The notes: a model not told the origin generated them from the letters alone. DNA of 64,000 nucleotides from Celerinatantimonas diazotrophica (GCF_004339545.1 NZ_SMGD01000017.1:124001-188000); one strand, 5' to 3'. Shown: positions 19,780 to 28,796, counted from the first letter of the stretch. Numbers and translations are program-made.

Positions 19780-20154
19780 ATGCAAATTAATGAACCGGAA
19801 ATTGTTGCTGAGGTGACCCAGCAAGTGATGCGTTATGAACAAGCATTGGTTAATAATGAGATAGCTGTGCTCAATGAACTGTTTTGGCACAGTGCTCATA
19901 CGGTGCGTTTAGGGGCCTCAGAGAATCTGTTTGGTTATGATGCCATTGCCCAGTTTCGCTCTCATCGCCCAACAAAAGGGTTGCAGCGAACGGTTGAAAA
20001 AGTCACTGTGAGCACATTTTCAGAGCAACTAGCCTGTGCCCATGTGATATTCTCCCGTCCTGGCCAGCCTCTCGGGCGTCAAAGTCAGACTTGGGTTAAA
20101 ATAGATCAGCAATGGCGTATTGTGAGTGCGCATGTTTCGACTCTAAAAAGTTAA
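19780..20154 (+). CDS. hpxZ: HpxZ/AtzH-like protein (SnoaL/NTF2-like fold)
   Basis: 124 aa, the usual size of the AtzH-like family (DUF3225) called HpxZ in Klebsiella oxalurate/purine catabolism. Features are YEQALVNNEIAVLNELFWHSAHTVRLGASENLFGYDAI, FRSHRP and GRQSQTWVKIDQQWRIVSAHVS. In AtzE systems the AtzH protein hydrolyses a late product or assists the amidase; the exact role in this cluster is not known. The frame is open from ATG 19684, but GAGG before ATG 19780 and family length set the start. It is 44 nt before the RpiR regulator gene. Confidence 0.8.
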   Translation: MQINEPEIVAEVTQQVMRYEQALVNNEIAVLNELFWHSAHTVRLGASENLFGYDAIAQFRSHRPTKGLQRTVEKVTVSTFSEQLACAHVIFSRPGQPLGRQSQTWVKIDQQWRIVSAHVSTLKS

Positions 20155-20198
20155 CGTAGCCGCTTTATGCATTTGACTAATTTTACAAGGATATAACT

Positions 20199-21041
20199 AT
20201 GCCAACTTCAGAATTGGTTCAACGCATTTCGGCATGTCTGGACCATTTAAGTCCTAAAGAGCGATTACTGGCGGACTTTTTGTTAACTCATGAAGCTGAA
20301 TTGGCCATGTATTCAAGCGCTGATATGGCACGTTTAGCAAAGGTTTCTAAACCGGTTGTCAGTCGTTTTTTTAAGCGATTAGGATATGATGGGTTTGCCC
20401 AGGTTCGTGAAGCGTTGCGCCGCCAGGTCACCAGTGGGACACCACAATTTGTTGATCTTGACGAAGATTTAAACCAACTGCTCAATAGTCATTTTGCCCA
20501 AGAGAAGCGCAACTTACAACAGACCCTCAGTGGTTTACAGAGTCAGCCTCTGGAACAGATTAGCGACGCTTTTAAAACCGCAAAAAGAGTTTTTTTATTT
20601 GGACTGCGCAATAGTTATCCGGTGGCTCTGCATTGTCGGGAACAGTTAATTCAGATGCGTGAAAATGTGTATCTGTTTCCGCAACCTGGGCAAACGCTCG
20701 CTGAAGAGATCGTTGACTTAACCGATTCTGATTTAGTGGTGGTGATTGCTTTGCAGCGGCGAGCCAAAGTGATCAAAGCACTGATGCGTGAGCTATCGAT
20801 ACGTCCTGCTAAAGTGTTACTGATCACCGATCCGTCTGGATTAGCGTTAACAACTTACGCCAATTGGACGCTGCCTTGTCATCAACTGAGTCCGGGCGGG
20901 TTCGCGTCGTATGCGAGTGCGATGGCACTGGTGAGTGTATTATGTAACATCTGTCTTGAGAGTGAACATCGGGCACGTATTGAGGCGATTGATGCACTTT
21001 ATCAGCAGTTTGACGAGTTAGAGTCATCTCTAGATAACTAG
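20199..21041 (+). CDS. MurR/RpiR-family transcriptional regulator
   Basis: 280 aa. The N-terminal RpiR helix-turn-helix domain (residues ~1-75) includes LSPKERLLADFLLTHEAE, YSSADMARLAKVSKPVVSRFFKRLGYDGFAQVREALR. A SIS sugar/phosphate-isomerase-like domain (~110-250) follows, with AKRVFLFGLRNSYPVALHCREQL and SDLVVVIALQRRAK. RpiR regulators occur in several purine/ureide operons. Probable sites are the dyads at 19600-19642 and 21071-21114. AAGGAT precedes the ATG by 8 nt. Confidence 0.9.
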   Translation: MPTSELVQRISACLDHLSPKERLLADFLLTHEAELAMYSSADMARLAKVSKPVVSRFFKRLGYDGFAQVREALRRQVTSGTPQFVDLDEDLNQLLNSHFAQEKRNLQQTLSGLQSQPLEQISDAFKTAKRVFLFGLRNSYPVALHCREQLIQMRENVYLFPQPGQTLAEEIVDLTDSDLVVVIALQRRAKVIKALMRELSIRPAKVLLITDPSGLALTTYANWTLPCHQLSPGGFASYASAMALVSVLCNICLESEHRARIEAIDALYQQFDELESSLDN

Positions 21042-21070
21042 AAATTTATATTTCTATTCATTTACAATTA

Positions 21071-21114
21071 GAAACCAAAGTTGTATTAATAAAGAATCAC
21101 GTCGCAATGGTTTC
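21071..21114. promoter_or_regulatory. Second candidate RpiR dyad, upstream of the amidase operon
   Basis: GAAACCAAAGTT (21071-21082) differs at one base from the arm at 19600, and GGTTTC (21109-21114) closes a dyad spanning 44 nt, against 43 nt for the first dyad. It sits 7 nt before the amidase start, between rpiR and the amidase gene. Confidence 0.5.
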
Positions 21115-21120
21115 TGAAAA

Positions 21121-22287
21121 ATGGATGATGACAGTGTTTACTGTGCTCATGGCCCTCATCAGTTAGCTAGTCTTGCCGATGGGCCGCTGGATGGACTGCG
21201 GTTTGTCTACAAAGATCTCTACGATGTCGCAGGGTTCACAACTGGCGCCGGTAACCCTAGCTGGTTTCAAGAACACGCCCCGGCAAGTTACACCGCTCCG
21301 CTTATCGAGATGCTGCGTTATGCGGGGGCAATGGCGGTTGGACGGGTGCAGACCGATGAACTGGCATATAGCTTAAATGGTTGCAATGTTCATTTCGGCA
21401 CACCGATTAACCCTATGACCCCGGATCGTTTACCTGGTGGATCATCTAGCGGCAGTGCGGTTGCCGTTGCCCGCGGCGATGCTGAATTCGCTCTGGGCAC
21501 TGATACTGGTGGCTCGATTCGTATCCCTGCCGCCTATAATAGCTTATATTCGCTGCGTCCGACTCATGGACGACTTCCCATGGCTGGTGTTTTGCCACTG
21601 GCTCCGCGTTTTGATACGCCAGGCTGGTTAAGTCGAGATGCGCAAACTCTAGAGCAGGTTGGCAGCGTTTTGTTCGGTCTGCCGAAAGCGTCACTAAACG
21701 CTCCCTCATTGGCGATTGTTGAGCCCTTATTCGCACGACTTCCTGAGCCATTAGCTCTCTTGTGGCAAAGCTTTTTCAAATCAATCTCGAGTCAGTTTAC
21801 AACAGTTGCAGCGCCGTTCTCTGCTGCGCAAATTGATGCATTAAGTGACGTGTTTCAAATATTGCAGGGCCGTCAAATTGCTTCGCTCTATCACCATTGG
21901 CATCAAATGCATCCAGATGCGTTGGGTAAAGATATTGATCAACGGTTAAGTTGGACTGCAACTTTAAGTGCAGCAGCACAGCACGATGCAGAGCAAAAAC
22001 GTCAACAATGGCTTTCTCAATTACACAGTTGTTTCGCCCTCAGTCATTTTATTGTTATCCCGACCACTCCTGATCTCTCTCCATTACGCACAGCTGACAG
22101 TTTGGCGCTTGGTGAGTTTCGTATGCGGTTGATGGGAATGACCGCCATGGCAGGGTTGGCAGGCTGTCCGCAGTTGCATCTACCATTGCTGGCGTGCGAT
22201 GGGGTACCGTTTGGTTTCTCTATCATCGGGCCGCGCGATAGTGATATGCAGCTGTTAGCGCTCGCTCGTCTTTTTAGTCAGTTGTGA
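21121..22287 (+). CDS. Amidase-signature hydrolase, AMI1-like, in the ureide cluster
   Basis: 388 aa. The Ser-cisSer-Lys triad is complete: K31 (FVYKDLYD), S108 (PGGSSSGSA) and S132 (GTDTGGSIRIP). Triad spacing and surrounding sequence (GNPSW, DELAYSLNG, HFGTPINP, DTPGW) resemble plant AMI1-type amidases more than AtzE/HpxY or GatA, which are longer. It is likely to hydrolyse a small amide or ureide such as oxaluramide or oxalurate; this is inferred from position only. No AtzG/HpxX-like small gene lies beside it. No clear ribosome binding site precedes the ATG. Four nt separate it from hpxW. Confidence 0.8.
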   Translation: MDDDSVYCAHGPHQLASLADGPLDGLRFVYKDLYDVAGFTTGAGNPSWFQEHAPASYTAPLIEMLRYAGAMAVGRVQTDELAYSLNGCNVHFGTPINPMTPDRLPGGSSSGSAVAVARGDAEFALGTDTGGSIRIPAAYNSLYSLRPTHGRLPMAGVLPLAPRFDTPGWLSRDAQTLEQVGSVLFGLPKASLNAPSLAIVEPLFARLPEPLALLWQSFFKSISSQFTTVAAPFSAAQIDALSDVFQILQGRQIASLYHHWHQMHPDALGKDIDQRLSWTATLSAAAQHDAEQKRQQWLSQLHSCFALSHFIVIPTTPDLSPLRTADSLALGEFRMRLMGMTAMAGLAGCPQLHLPLLACDGVPFGFSIIGPRDSDMQLLALARLFSQL

Positions 22288-22291
22288 GATT

Positions 22292-23863
22292 ATGAAACAT
22301 CAGATCGCATTTAGTGCGCCACACCATCAGGCGAGTGAAGTTGGTTTAGAATTGCTGCGTCAGGGCGCGTCAGCCACTGAGGCCATGGTTGCTGCCGCTG
22401 CTGCTATCAGCGTGTTGTATCCTCATATGAATGGCTTAGGTGGCGATAGTTTTTGGCTCATTCAGGAACCAGGAAAACAACCCATTGCCATCAATGGCGG
22501 GGGGCGAAGCGCCGCCAGTGCAACGATCGATTGGTATCGCGAGCAAGGTTTTTCGGCGATTCCAGAACGCGGTGGCGCCAGTGCCCTGAGTGTGGCCGGC
22601 ACTATTAGTGCTTGGCAGCAAGCGCTAGAGCTCAGTCAACACTGGCAAACGCCGCTACCATTGGCGGAACTTTTAGCACCAGCTATTGAACTGGCCCACC
22701 GCGGTATTACGGTCAGCGAGAGTCTGCAATCAGCCAGTCGACTCACGCATCCTGCACTGGGGGAGTTGCCCGCATTTGCCGAATGTTTTTTACCGAACGG
22801 CCAAACACTTAAAACCGGGGAGCTATTTCGTAACGGTGCGCTTGGCTCATTATTAGAGCATCTGGGGCAGCATGGCCTAGATGATTTTTATCGCGGGGAG
22901 GCCGCGCGACAGATAGCAGGGGCATTAGAGTGTAGTGGTTCGCCACTTCGCCAGGTTGATCTTGCTGCACATAAAGCACAGATGATGCAGCCGCTTTGTG
23001 TTTCCACCCGCATGGGGAAATTCTACAATTTGCCACTGCCAACTCAGGGATGTGCATCGCTGATTATTGTTGCTTTGATGGATAGGCTTGTGAAACCTCA
23101 TCAGAGCGAGGCGATGCAAATACATCTGTTGGTTGAGGCAACCAAGCAAGCTTTTCTCGTTCGTGATAGATGGGTTTGTGATCCCGCCATTTGCAGTCAA
23201 CCCATTACGGATTATCTCACAGATGATGCCTTGGATTCGATGGCTAAAGCCATTGATCCTGAGCGAGCCCTACCTTGGCCACAAATCGCTAAACCGGGGG
23301 ATACCGTTTGGATGGGCTGCTGTGATGACCAAGGTCGTATGGTGAGCTTTATCCAGAGCCTGTATTGGGAATTTGGGAGTGGTGTGGTGATCCCTGAATT
23401 TGGACTTCTCTGGAATAATCGTGGCGTGAGTTTTTCACTAGATAACGATGCGCAACTGGCTCTGGCTCCCAAACGTCTTCCTTTTCATACGCTTAACCCT
23501 GCATTAGCTAACCTCTATGATGGTCGCTCGATGGTCTATGGCACGATGGGGGGTGAGGGACAACCGCAGACGCAGGCCGCCATTTTATGGCGTTATCTGC
23601 ATTTAGGGCAATCTCTGGCGCAGTCGATCAGTGCACCGCGTTGGTTGTTGGGCAGAACCTGGGGCCAGAGCAATTATGATCTAAAACTTGAAGCGCCTCT
23701 AGAAGATGTTTTAGTGCCTTTGCGCCATTTGGGCCACCGCACCCAAAGCGTTCCTATCCATAGCGAAATGATGGGCCATGCGGGGGCCATTGTGACTCAA
23801 CATCGCCAAGTAATAGCCGCGGCAAGTGATCCGCGCAGTGATGGTTTGGCATTAATCAAATAA
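22292..23863 (+). CDS. hpxW: Gamma-glutamyltransferase-like Ntn hydrolase, probable oxamate amidohydrolase
   Basis: 523-aa member of the gamma-glutamyltranspeptidase fold, which matures by self-cleavage before a Thr. The expected nucleophile is T338 in KPGDTVWMG. The large subunit shows ASATEAMVAAAAAISVLYPHMNGLGGDSFW and NGGGRSAA; the small subunit shows SLYWEFGSGVV and GTMGGEGQPQTQA. There is no signal peptide, unlike secreted GGTs. HpxW of Klebsiella is described as an oxamate amidohydrolase giving oxalate plus ammonia. Context here fits the same step. Confidence 0.82.
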   Translation: MKHQIAFSAPHHQASEVGLELLRQGASATEAMVAAAAAISVLYPHMNGLGGDSFWLIQEPGKQPIAINGGGRSAASATIDWYREQGFSAIPERGGASALSVAGTISAWQQALELSQHWQTPLPLAELLAPAIELAHRGITVSESLQSASRLTHPALGELPAFAECFLPNGQTLKTGELFRNGALGSLLEHLGQHGLDDFYRGEAARQIAGALECSGSPLRQVDLAAHKAQMMQPLCVSTRMGKFYNLPLPTQGCASLIIVALMDRLVKPHQSEAMQIHLLVEATKQAFLVRDRWVCDPAICSQPITDYLTDDALDSMAKAIDPERALPWPQIAKPGDTVWMGCCDDQGRMVSFIQSLYWEFGSGVVIPEFGLLWNNRGVSFSLDNDAQLALAPKRLPFHTLNPALANLYDGRSMVYGTMGGEGQPQTQAAILWRYLHLGQSLAQSISAPRWLLGRTWGQSNYDLKLEAPLEDVLVPLRHLGHRTQSVPIHSEMMGHAGAIVTQHRQVIAAASDPRSDGLALIK

Positions 23864-23881
23864 CAGAATTAAGGACAGCAT

Positions 23882-25114
23882 ATGTTAACCAAGAGTTCTC
23901 TGGAACAGATAAATCCACCTGCTCGGTTGTTGATGGGCCCCGGCCCCATCAATGCCGATCCGCGTGTGTTAAGAGCCATGTCAAGCCAATTAGTGGGGCA
24001 GTACGACCCCGCTATGACCGAATATATGAACCAAACGATGGCGCTTTATCGGCAGGTTTTTCGTACAAATAACGAATGGACCATGCTCGTCGATGGAACC
24101 TCTCGTTCCGGTATTGAAGCCGTGCTGGTATCGATTATTCGCCCTGGCGATAAAGTTTTAGTCCCGATTTTTGGGCGGTTTGGCCATCTATTATGTGAAA
24201 TTGCTCGGCGTTGCCGTGCAGAGGTTCATACACTGGAAATTCCATGGGGAGAAGTCTTTGATCCACAGCAGATTGAAGATGCGATTAAAACGGTTCATCC
24301 ACGCATCTTATTGACGGTGCAAGGTGATACTTCAACCACCATGTTACAGCCATTGGAGCAGTTAGGGGAAATTTGCCAGCGACACCAGGTCTTATTTTAT
24401 TGCGATGCGACTGCCTCGATTGCAGGGAATCCATTAAAGACTGACTTGTGGCACTTAGATGCGGTTTCGGCGGGCCTACAAAAATGTTTAGGTGGCCCAT
24501 CAGGCAGTGCTCCAGTGACGTTAAGTGATGCGTTTGTCCAACAAGTTCGAGCCCGGCGGCATATTGAACAGGGGATTAAATCGGCGCAGCATCAAGACGG
24601 TGAAGATGAAATGATTTACTCCAATTATTTCGATCTGGGCATGATCATGGATTACTGGGGACCAGAGCGGTTGAATCATCATACTGAAGCAACCTCCATG
24701 TTATTTGCAGCCCGTGAATGTGCTCGCATTATTGCCCAAGAAGGCATCGATGTTTGTGTGGCCCGCCACCAGTTACACGGCGCTGCTTTGGACAAAGGGC
24801 TCAGCGCGATGGGACTTGAGCTATTTGGCGATCTGAGCCATAAAATGAGTAATGTGACCGGAGTGATTATTCCAGAAGGGATTAACGGGGAACAGGTACG
24901 CCAGTTATTGCTGAATGATTTTGGGATTGAGATCGGCACTTCTTTCGGGCCGCTACATGGAAAAATTTGGCGTATTGGGGTGATGGGCTATAACGCTCGT
25001 AAAGATACCGTATTGACAACTTTAGCCGCACTGGAAGCGGTGTTGCGCCATCTCGGATATGTGGCAAACGAAGGCGCTGCTCTGCAGGCAGCTTGGGATC
25101 ACTATGGACAATAA
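23882..25114 (+). CDS. pucG: (S)-ureidoglycine-glyoxylate aminotransferase (class V, PLP)
   Basis: 410-aa class-V aminotransferase of the AGT/PucG/HpxJ type. RLLMGPGPINADPRVLRAM, DGTSRSGIEA, DATASIAGNP and the PLP lysine K201 in SAGLQKCLGGPSG are visible. The reaction moves the amino group of ureidoglycine to glyoxylate, giving oxalurate and glycine. Alanine- or serine-glyoxylate aminotransferase activity would be the alternative, but flanking HpxW and HpxK argue for PucG. It overlaps the next gene by 11 nt. Confidence 0.88.
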   Translation: MLTKSSLEQINPPARLLMGPGPINADPRVLRAMSSQLVGQYDPAMTEYMNQTMALYRQVFRTNNEWTMLVDGTSRSGIEAVLVSIIRPGDKVLVPIFGRFGHLLCEIARRCRAEVHTLEIPWGEVFDPQQIEDAIKTVHPRILLTVQGDTSTTMLQPLEQLGEICQRHQVLFYCDATASIAGNPLKTDLWHLDAVSAGLQKCLGGPSGSAPVTLSDAFVQQVRARRHIEQGIKSAQHQDGEDEMIYSNYFDLGMIMDYWGPERLNHHTEATSMLFAARECARIIAQEGIDVCVARHQLHGAALDKGLSAMGLELFGDLSHKMSNVTGVIIPEGINGEQVRQLLLNDFGIEIGTSFGPLHGKIWRIGVMGYNARKDTVLTTLAALEAVLRHLGYVANEGAALQAAWDHYGQ

Positions 25115-26375
25115 CTGGCATACTAAAGAGATCGGTGAGCGCATTTATGCGCGTTGTCAGAAGCTGGCCAAGTTTTCCGAATCTAGCGACAAACTGACTC
25201 GTGTTTATCTGTCTAAAGAGCATGCGCAGTGTAATCAGCAAGTGGCGCGCTGGATGCATGAAGCTGGAATGAGCACCTGGCAAGATGCAGTTGGCAATTT
25301 GTGCGCTCGCTATGAAGGTCAAACAAGTGGTGCACCAGCGTTACTGCTTGGTTCCCATTTAGATACCGTGCGCAATGCTGGAAAATACGACGGTATTGCG
25401 GGCGTATTGACCGCCATTGAGGTTGTTGGCAAGTTACAGCAATTGGATATTCGCCTTCCATTTGCCATTGAAGTCGTCGGATTTGCCGACGAAGAAGGGA
25501 CGCGGTTTGGTTCGACATTGTTGGGAAGCCGCGGTTTGACTGGCCAATGGCAACCGCAATGGTTGCAATTACCAGACGCTGAAAAAATCACCATTGCCCA
25601 AGCGCTCGAAACATTTGGTTTGGCTCCTGAAAAAATTGCCCAAGCGACGCGTTCGGCTGATGATTTCATCGGTTATATGGAAGTGCATATTGAGCAGGGA
25701 CCGCAATTAGAGTGCGCTAATCTAGCCGCTGGTGTAGTCAGTGCGATTAATGGGGCGAAACGCATGCAGATGAGTGTCACTGGTCAGGCAGGACATGCGG
25801 GCACGGTGCCCATGAATATGCGTCAAGATGCGTTGGTGGGGGCAAGTGAAATAGTGCTGTGCATTGAGCAAATTGCTAAAGAGCAACAAGTTGTGGCAAC
25901 CGTTGGTCAATTGCAGTGCTTGCCTGATTCAGTCAATGTCATTCCGGGACAAGTGCAATTTAGCTTAGATATTCGCTCGAGTGACGATGCGCATCGTGAC
26001 CGGGTCCTCGCTCAAATTATTGAGCGTGCCCGTGAGATAGCGGTTCATCGTTCGCTTGAGTTTTCTCAACACTGTTTTTATCAGTCAGATGCCACTGAGT
26101 GTGATAGTTATTTGCAAAAACTGCTGAACGATGCCTGTGAAAAGATACAAGGACGTTCCATGACACTTTCCAGTGGCGCGGGGCATGATGCGATGGCAAT
26201 CGCCAAACTGTGTCCGGTGGCTATGCTCTTTTTACGCTGTGCAAAAGGCATTAGTCATCACCCTAGCGAAGCGGTGACGGCCAATGATCTGGCGATAGGT
26301 TGGCAGGTTCTCTATCAAAGCGTCCAGCAGTTCGCGGCCGATTACTCTCTTCACGGCGCGAGTGCATCATACTAA
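25104..26375 (+). CDS. hpxK: Allantoate amidohydrolase (M20 family)
   Basis: 423-aa M20/AllC-type metalloamidohydrolase that hydrolyses allantoate to ureidoglycine, CO2 and ammonia. Metal-site motifs are GSHLDTV, DGIAGV, FADEEGTRFG, HIEQGP and the C-terminal ISHHPSEAV; the bridging dimerisation domain has GHAGTVPMNMRQDAL. The ATG at 25104 lies inside the end of pucG (11-nt overlap); an upstream in-frame start at 25059 is deeper in pucG and lacks homology. N-carbamoyl amino-acid hydrolase is an alternative in this family, but the cluster decides. Last gene of the unit. Confidence 0.9.
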   Translation: MDNNWHTKEIGERIYARCQKLAKFSESSDKLTRVYLSKEHAQCNQQVARWMHEAGMSTWQDAVGNLCARYEGQTSGAPALLLGSHLDTVRNAGKYDGIAGVLTAIEVVGKLQQLDIRLPFAIEVVGFADEEGTRFGSTLLGSRGLTGQWQPQWLQLPDAEKITIAQALETFGLAPEKIAQATRSADDFIGYMEVHIEQGPQLECANLAAGVVSAINGAKRMQMSVTGQAGHAGTVPMNMRQDALVGASEIVLCIEQIAKEQQVVATVGQLQCLPDSVNVIPGQVQFSLDIRSSDDAHRDRVLAQIIERAREIAVHRSLEFSQHCFYQSDATECDSYLQKLLNDACEKIQGRSMTLSSGAGHDAMAIAKLCPVAMLFLRCAKGISHHPSEAVTANDLAIGWQVLYQSVQQFAADYSLHGASASY

Positions 26376-26462
26376 CAAAGCTTGGCGAGGCCATCGCGTT
26401 TGTGCGGTTCCCTTCATCTTAAAACAGGTTACAATGAGTTTTAATCTAATGTTGGAGAGCCT

Positions 26463-26783
26463 ATGGAACAGTTTGAGCATATCGATGTGATTGCAGCCAA
26501 AAAACTACTAGATGAGCAAGGTGCTCTGTTGGCCGATATTCGCGATGAAAAGTCGTATCTTAGCGGCCATGCTCCAGGTGCGATGCATCTGACTAATCAG
26601 ACTCTGATACAGTTGATTGAGGAGCACGACCCTGATGCTCCCGTCATTGTCATGTGTTATCACGGCATTAGCAGCCAAGGGGCAGCCCAGTATTTATTAA
26701 CCCAAGGGTTAGAAAAGGTTTACTCGCTCGATGGTGGCTTTGAAGCGTGGGCCAAAATTTATCCAGTCACAGGATCTGATTAG
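26463..26783 (+). CDS. glpE: Thiosulfate sulfurtransferase (single-domain rhodanese)
   Basis: 106-aa cytoplasmic rhodanese that transfers sulfane sulfur from thiosulfate to cyanide or thioredoxin. Catalytic C65 lies in [16 protein letters not shown], as in E. coli GlpE; the ends [15 protein letters not shown] and SLDGGFEAW also match. It sits 2 nt before glpG, keeping the glpEG pair, but glpR is absent. GGAG precedes the ATG. Confidence 0.95.
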   Translation: MEQFEHIDVIAAKKLLDEQGALLADIRDEKSYLSGHAPGAMHLTNQTLIQLIEEHDPDAPVIVMCYHGISSQGAAQYLLTQGLEKVYSLDGGFEAWAKIYPVTGSD

Positions 26784-26785
26784 TA

Positions 26786-27652
26786 ATGCAGCAGTTAGCA
26801 ATTGTCGATAATCCCCGTTTAGCGCAGTCGTTTGTCGATTATATGGCGACCCAGAAAATTACCTGTCAACTCAGTGCCCATGAGCAGGGGGTGGTTATCT
26901 GGTTGGTCGATGACGCTCATTTGCAACAGGTTCAACGTGAATGGCAGGCTTTTGTGCATGACCCGATGGCGCGCAAATATCAGCAAGCATCTTGGCAGGT
27001 GGGCGATCAGCATCAAGTTCGGTTCAGTTATGGCAGCTCATCCTCATTAATTAAACAGCGATTTTTAGCCCATAGCGGACCATTTACGCTGCTTATGATA
27101 GCGGCTGCCGTTGCGGTTTATTTAGCCGAGATGTTTATGGGCAATAGTGTCTATCAGGCGCTGTTTTTCCCCAGTTCAATGGCCGCGTTTTACGCACAGC
27201 CGTGGCGTATTATTACCCCCATTCTATTGCATTTTAGTATTACCCATATTCTCTTTAACTTGCTGTGGTGGTGGGAGTTTGGCGGTGAGATTGAGCGCAA
27301 GTTGGGCACTGGTAAATTGATTATTCTCACACTGGTTAGTGGGATTATTCCTAACTTTATGCAATTTTGGTCAACAGGGCCGTTATTTGGTGGTTTATCG
27401 GGGGTCGTCTATGCGTTGCTGGGATATTTATGGTGGACAGCTTGGTTACGGCCGCATGTCGGTATTCATCTCAATCGAATGATTGTCGGCTTTATGCTTC
27501 TATGGATGGTATTTGGCTTTTTCATCACATCACTCAGTTCCTCAAGTCAAGGGCTGCTTCCGGCAACAGCCAATCTTGCCCACCTGTTTGGTCTGATTGT
27601 TGGCTGTGTGCAGGCCGGCTTTGATCGACTTACTGATAAAGATATTTCGTGA
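26786..27652 (+). CDS. glpG: Rhomboid intramembrane serine protease
   Basis: 288-aa inner-membrane protease. An N-terminal cytoplasmic domain (residues 1-85) is followed by six membrane segments. The catalytic dyad is S205 (FGGLSGVVYALLGY) and H266 (ANLAHLFGL); the WR motif (PWRIITPILLHFSITHILFNLLWWWEFG) is present. It cleaves membrane proteins with unstable helices. The 3' end overlaps the converging FliL-like gene by 23 nt. Confidence 0.95.
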   Translation: MQQLAIVDNPRLAQSFVDYMATQKITCQLSAHEQGVVIWLVDDAHLQQVQREWQAFVHDPMARKYQQASWQVGDQHQVRFSYGSSSSLIKQRFLAHSGPFTLLMIAAAVAVYLAEMFMGNSVYQALFFPSSMAAFYAQPWRIITPILLHFSITHILFNLLWWWEFGGEIERKLGTGKLIILTLVSGIIPNFMQFWSTGPLFGGLSGVVYALLGYLWWTAWLRPHVGIHLNRMIVGFMLLWMVFGFFITSLSSSSQGLLPATANLAHLFGLIVGCVQAGFDRLTDKDIS

Positions 27653-28046
27653 AAATGAGATCGGCGACAACATCTTTGTCGCCAGTTTCCTGAAATAACA
27701 GATTATTCACGGCGTTAAGACATTGCGTTTTGAGTTTCTCACGACCAGATAGCGATTTGATCTGTTGCGAGTCCATCGACCCCAGAATTTCAATGATGGC
27801 ATCCCGTAAGAGTGGCGCATTATGTTCGACTTCTTTGAGCTTACTCTCGTGATAAACGCGAAGCTCAATGCTAGCGCGAATATAGCCTAATGATTTACCA
27901 GCGGTGATATAGTTGGTCACAATATCCGGTTCGAGGCTGTAATAGGCATATGAATCCTGCGCTTGTTGATCATCAGCGGCAAAGCTGGCCGGTATGCTGG
28001 TTGTGGCTAACACCCCAAATAAAAACATCCACTTAAACCATTTCAT
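27630..28046 (-). CDS. FliL-like exported protein
   Basis: 138 aa with a signal peptide (residues 1-23, cleavage after SFA). The remainder resembles the FliL domain: EPDIVTNYITAGKSLGYIRASIELRV, LRDAIIEILGSMDSQQIKSLSGREKLKTQCLNAVN. Genes for FliL-like proteins of this kind stand next to ubiC in vibrios and relatives, away from flagellar operons, so a flagellar role is not implied. The gene is divergent from ubiC and overlaps glpG tail to tail. Confidence 0.75.
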   Translation of the reverse strand: MKWFKWMFLFGVLATTSIPASFAADDQQAQDSYAYYSLEPDIVTNYITAGKSLGYIRASIELRVYHESKLKEVEHNAPLLRDAIIEILGSMDSQQIKSLSGREKLKTQCLNAVNNLLFQETGDKDVVADLIFTKYLYQ

Positions 28047-28274
28047 TGATTGCTCTACCTGTCGTTGGATAAATTGCGCTGTATTGTCGCTGATATCTTC
28101 TTGAGGTCAATACTTTAAGTTCATCTTCAGGATTTATTAAAGCATAAATTGTAAAATATTGCCTACAGCCAATAGCATTAACCTCCTCAGCGCTCTTCTT
28201 GACGCTGCATCGGACAACGATTAGGCTTGCATTATCTGACATGAAAGTTTAATAAACTTAAGATAACAGAGCGG

Positions 28275-28796
28275 ATGAGCCACGAAAACTATTCATCACT
28301 ATTTACCTCTATTCATTGGCAAAGTTCATTGCCGGTGAAGATTGCACCAACCCTTTGCCACTGGCTCAGTGACAAAGGCTCGTTAACGATGCGTTTAAAA
28401 TCATGCTGTGAGCAATTTGCGGTACGTCAGATACCCGTTCAGCACGCCAAACCATATGAGTATGAGGTTGCACTGCTCGGGGATTTTTCGCACTATCGGT
28501 CAAGAGAAGTTTATCTACAAGGTGATGGGGTTGACTGGATTTTTGCTCGGAGCTTGTGGCCCGACGTGGCACCTTGTACAGTTTTAAATGAATTGGCGAA
28601 TCAGCCACTCGGTTCACTCTTATTTGCCAGTGAGCAGAAGGGAAATGTTGCCCGCCATTATGGTTATCTCGAGCTCGCTGAACAGACATTGTGGGCACGT
28701 TTAAGTATCTATTCATATCGGAGTATTCCGGTGTTAGTTCAGGAATTGTTTTTACCAGAAAGTCCGGCGTATAGGAGGCATGTTAATGGTCAGTGA
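28275..28796 (+). CDS. ubiC: Chorismate pyruvate-lyase
   Basis: Removes pyruvate from chorismate to make 4-hydroxybenzoate, the first step of ubiquinone synthesis. 173 aa, near the usual 165-180. Conserved [16 protein letters not shown], the [23 protein letters not shown] strand pair and the C-terminal [10 protein letters not shown] with the active-site Glu. It overlaps ubiA by 11 nt. Confidence 0.92.
   Translation: MSHENYSSLFTSIHWQSSLPVKIAPTLCHWLSDKGSLTMRLKSCCEQFAVRQIPVQHAKPYEYEVALLGDFSHYRSREVYLQGDGVDWIFARSLWPDVAPCTVLNELANQPLGSLLFASEQKGNVARHYGYLELAEQTLWARLSIYSYRSIPVLVQELFLPESPAYRRHVNGQ

Noticed and set aside
24882-25322. 146-aa minus-strand reading frame
   Set aside because: Antisense to the pucG/hpxK junction, both of which are certain genes.
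28033-28242. 69-aa minus-strand frame upstream of the FliL-like gene
   Set aside because: Overlaps the start and control region of the FliL-like gene; no motif or ribosome site.
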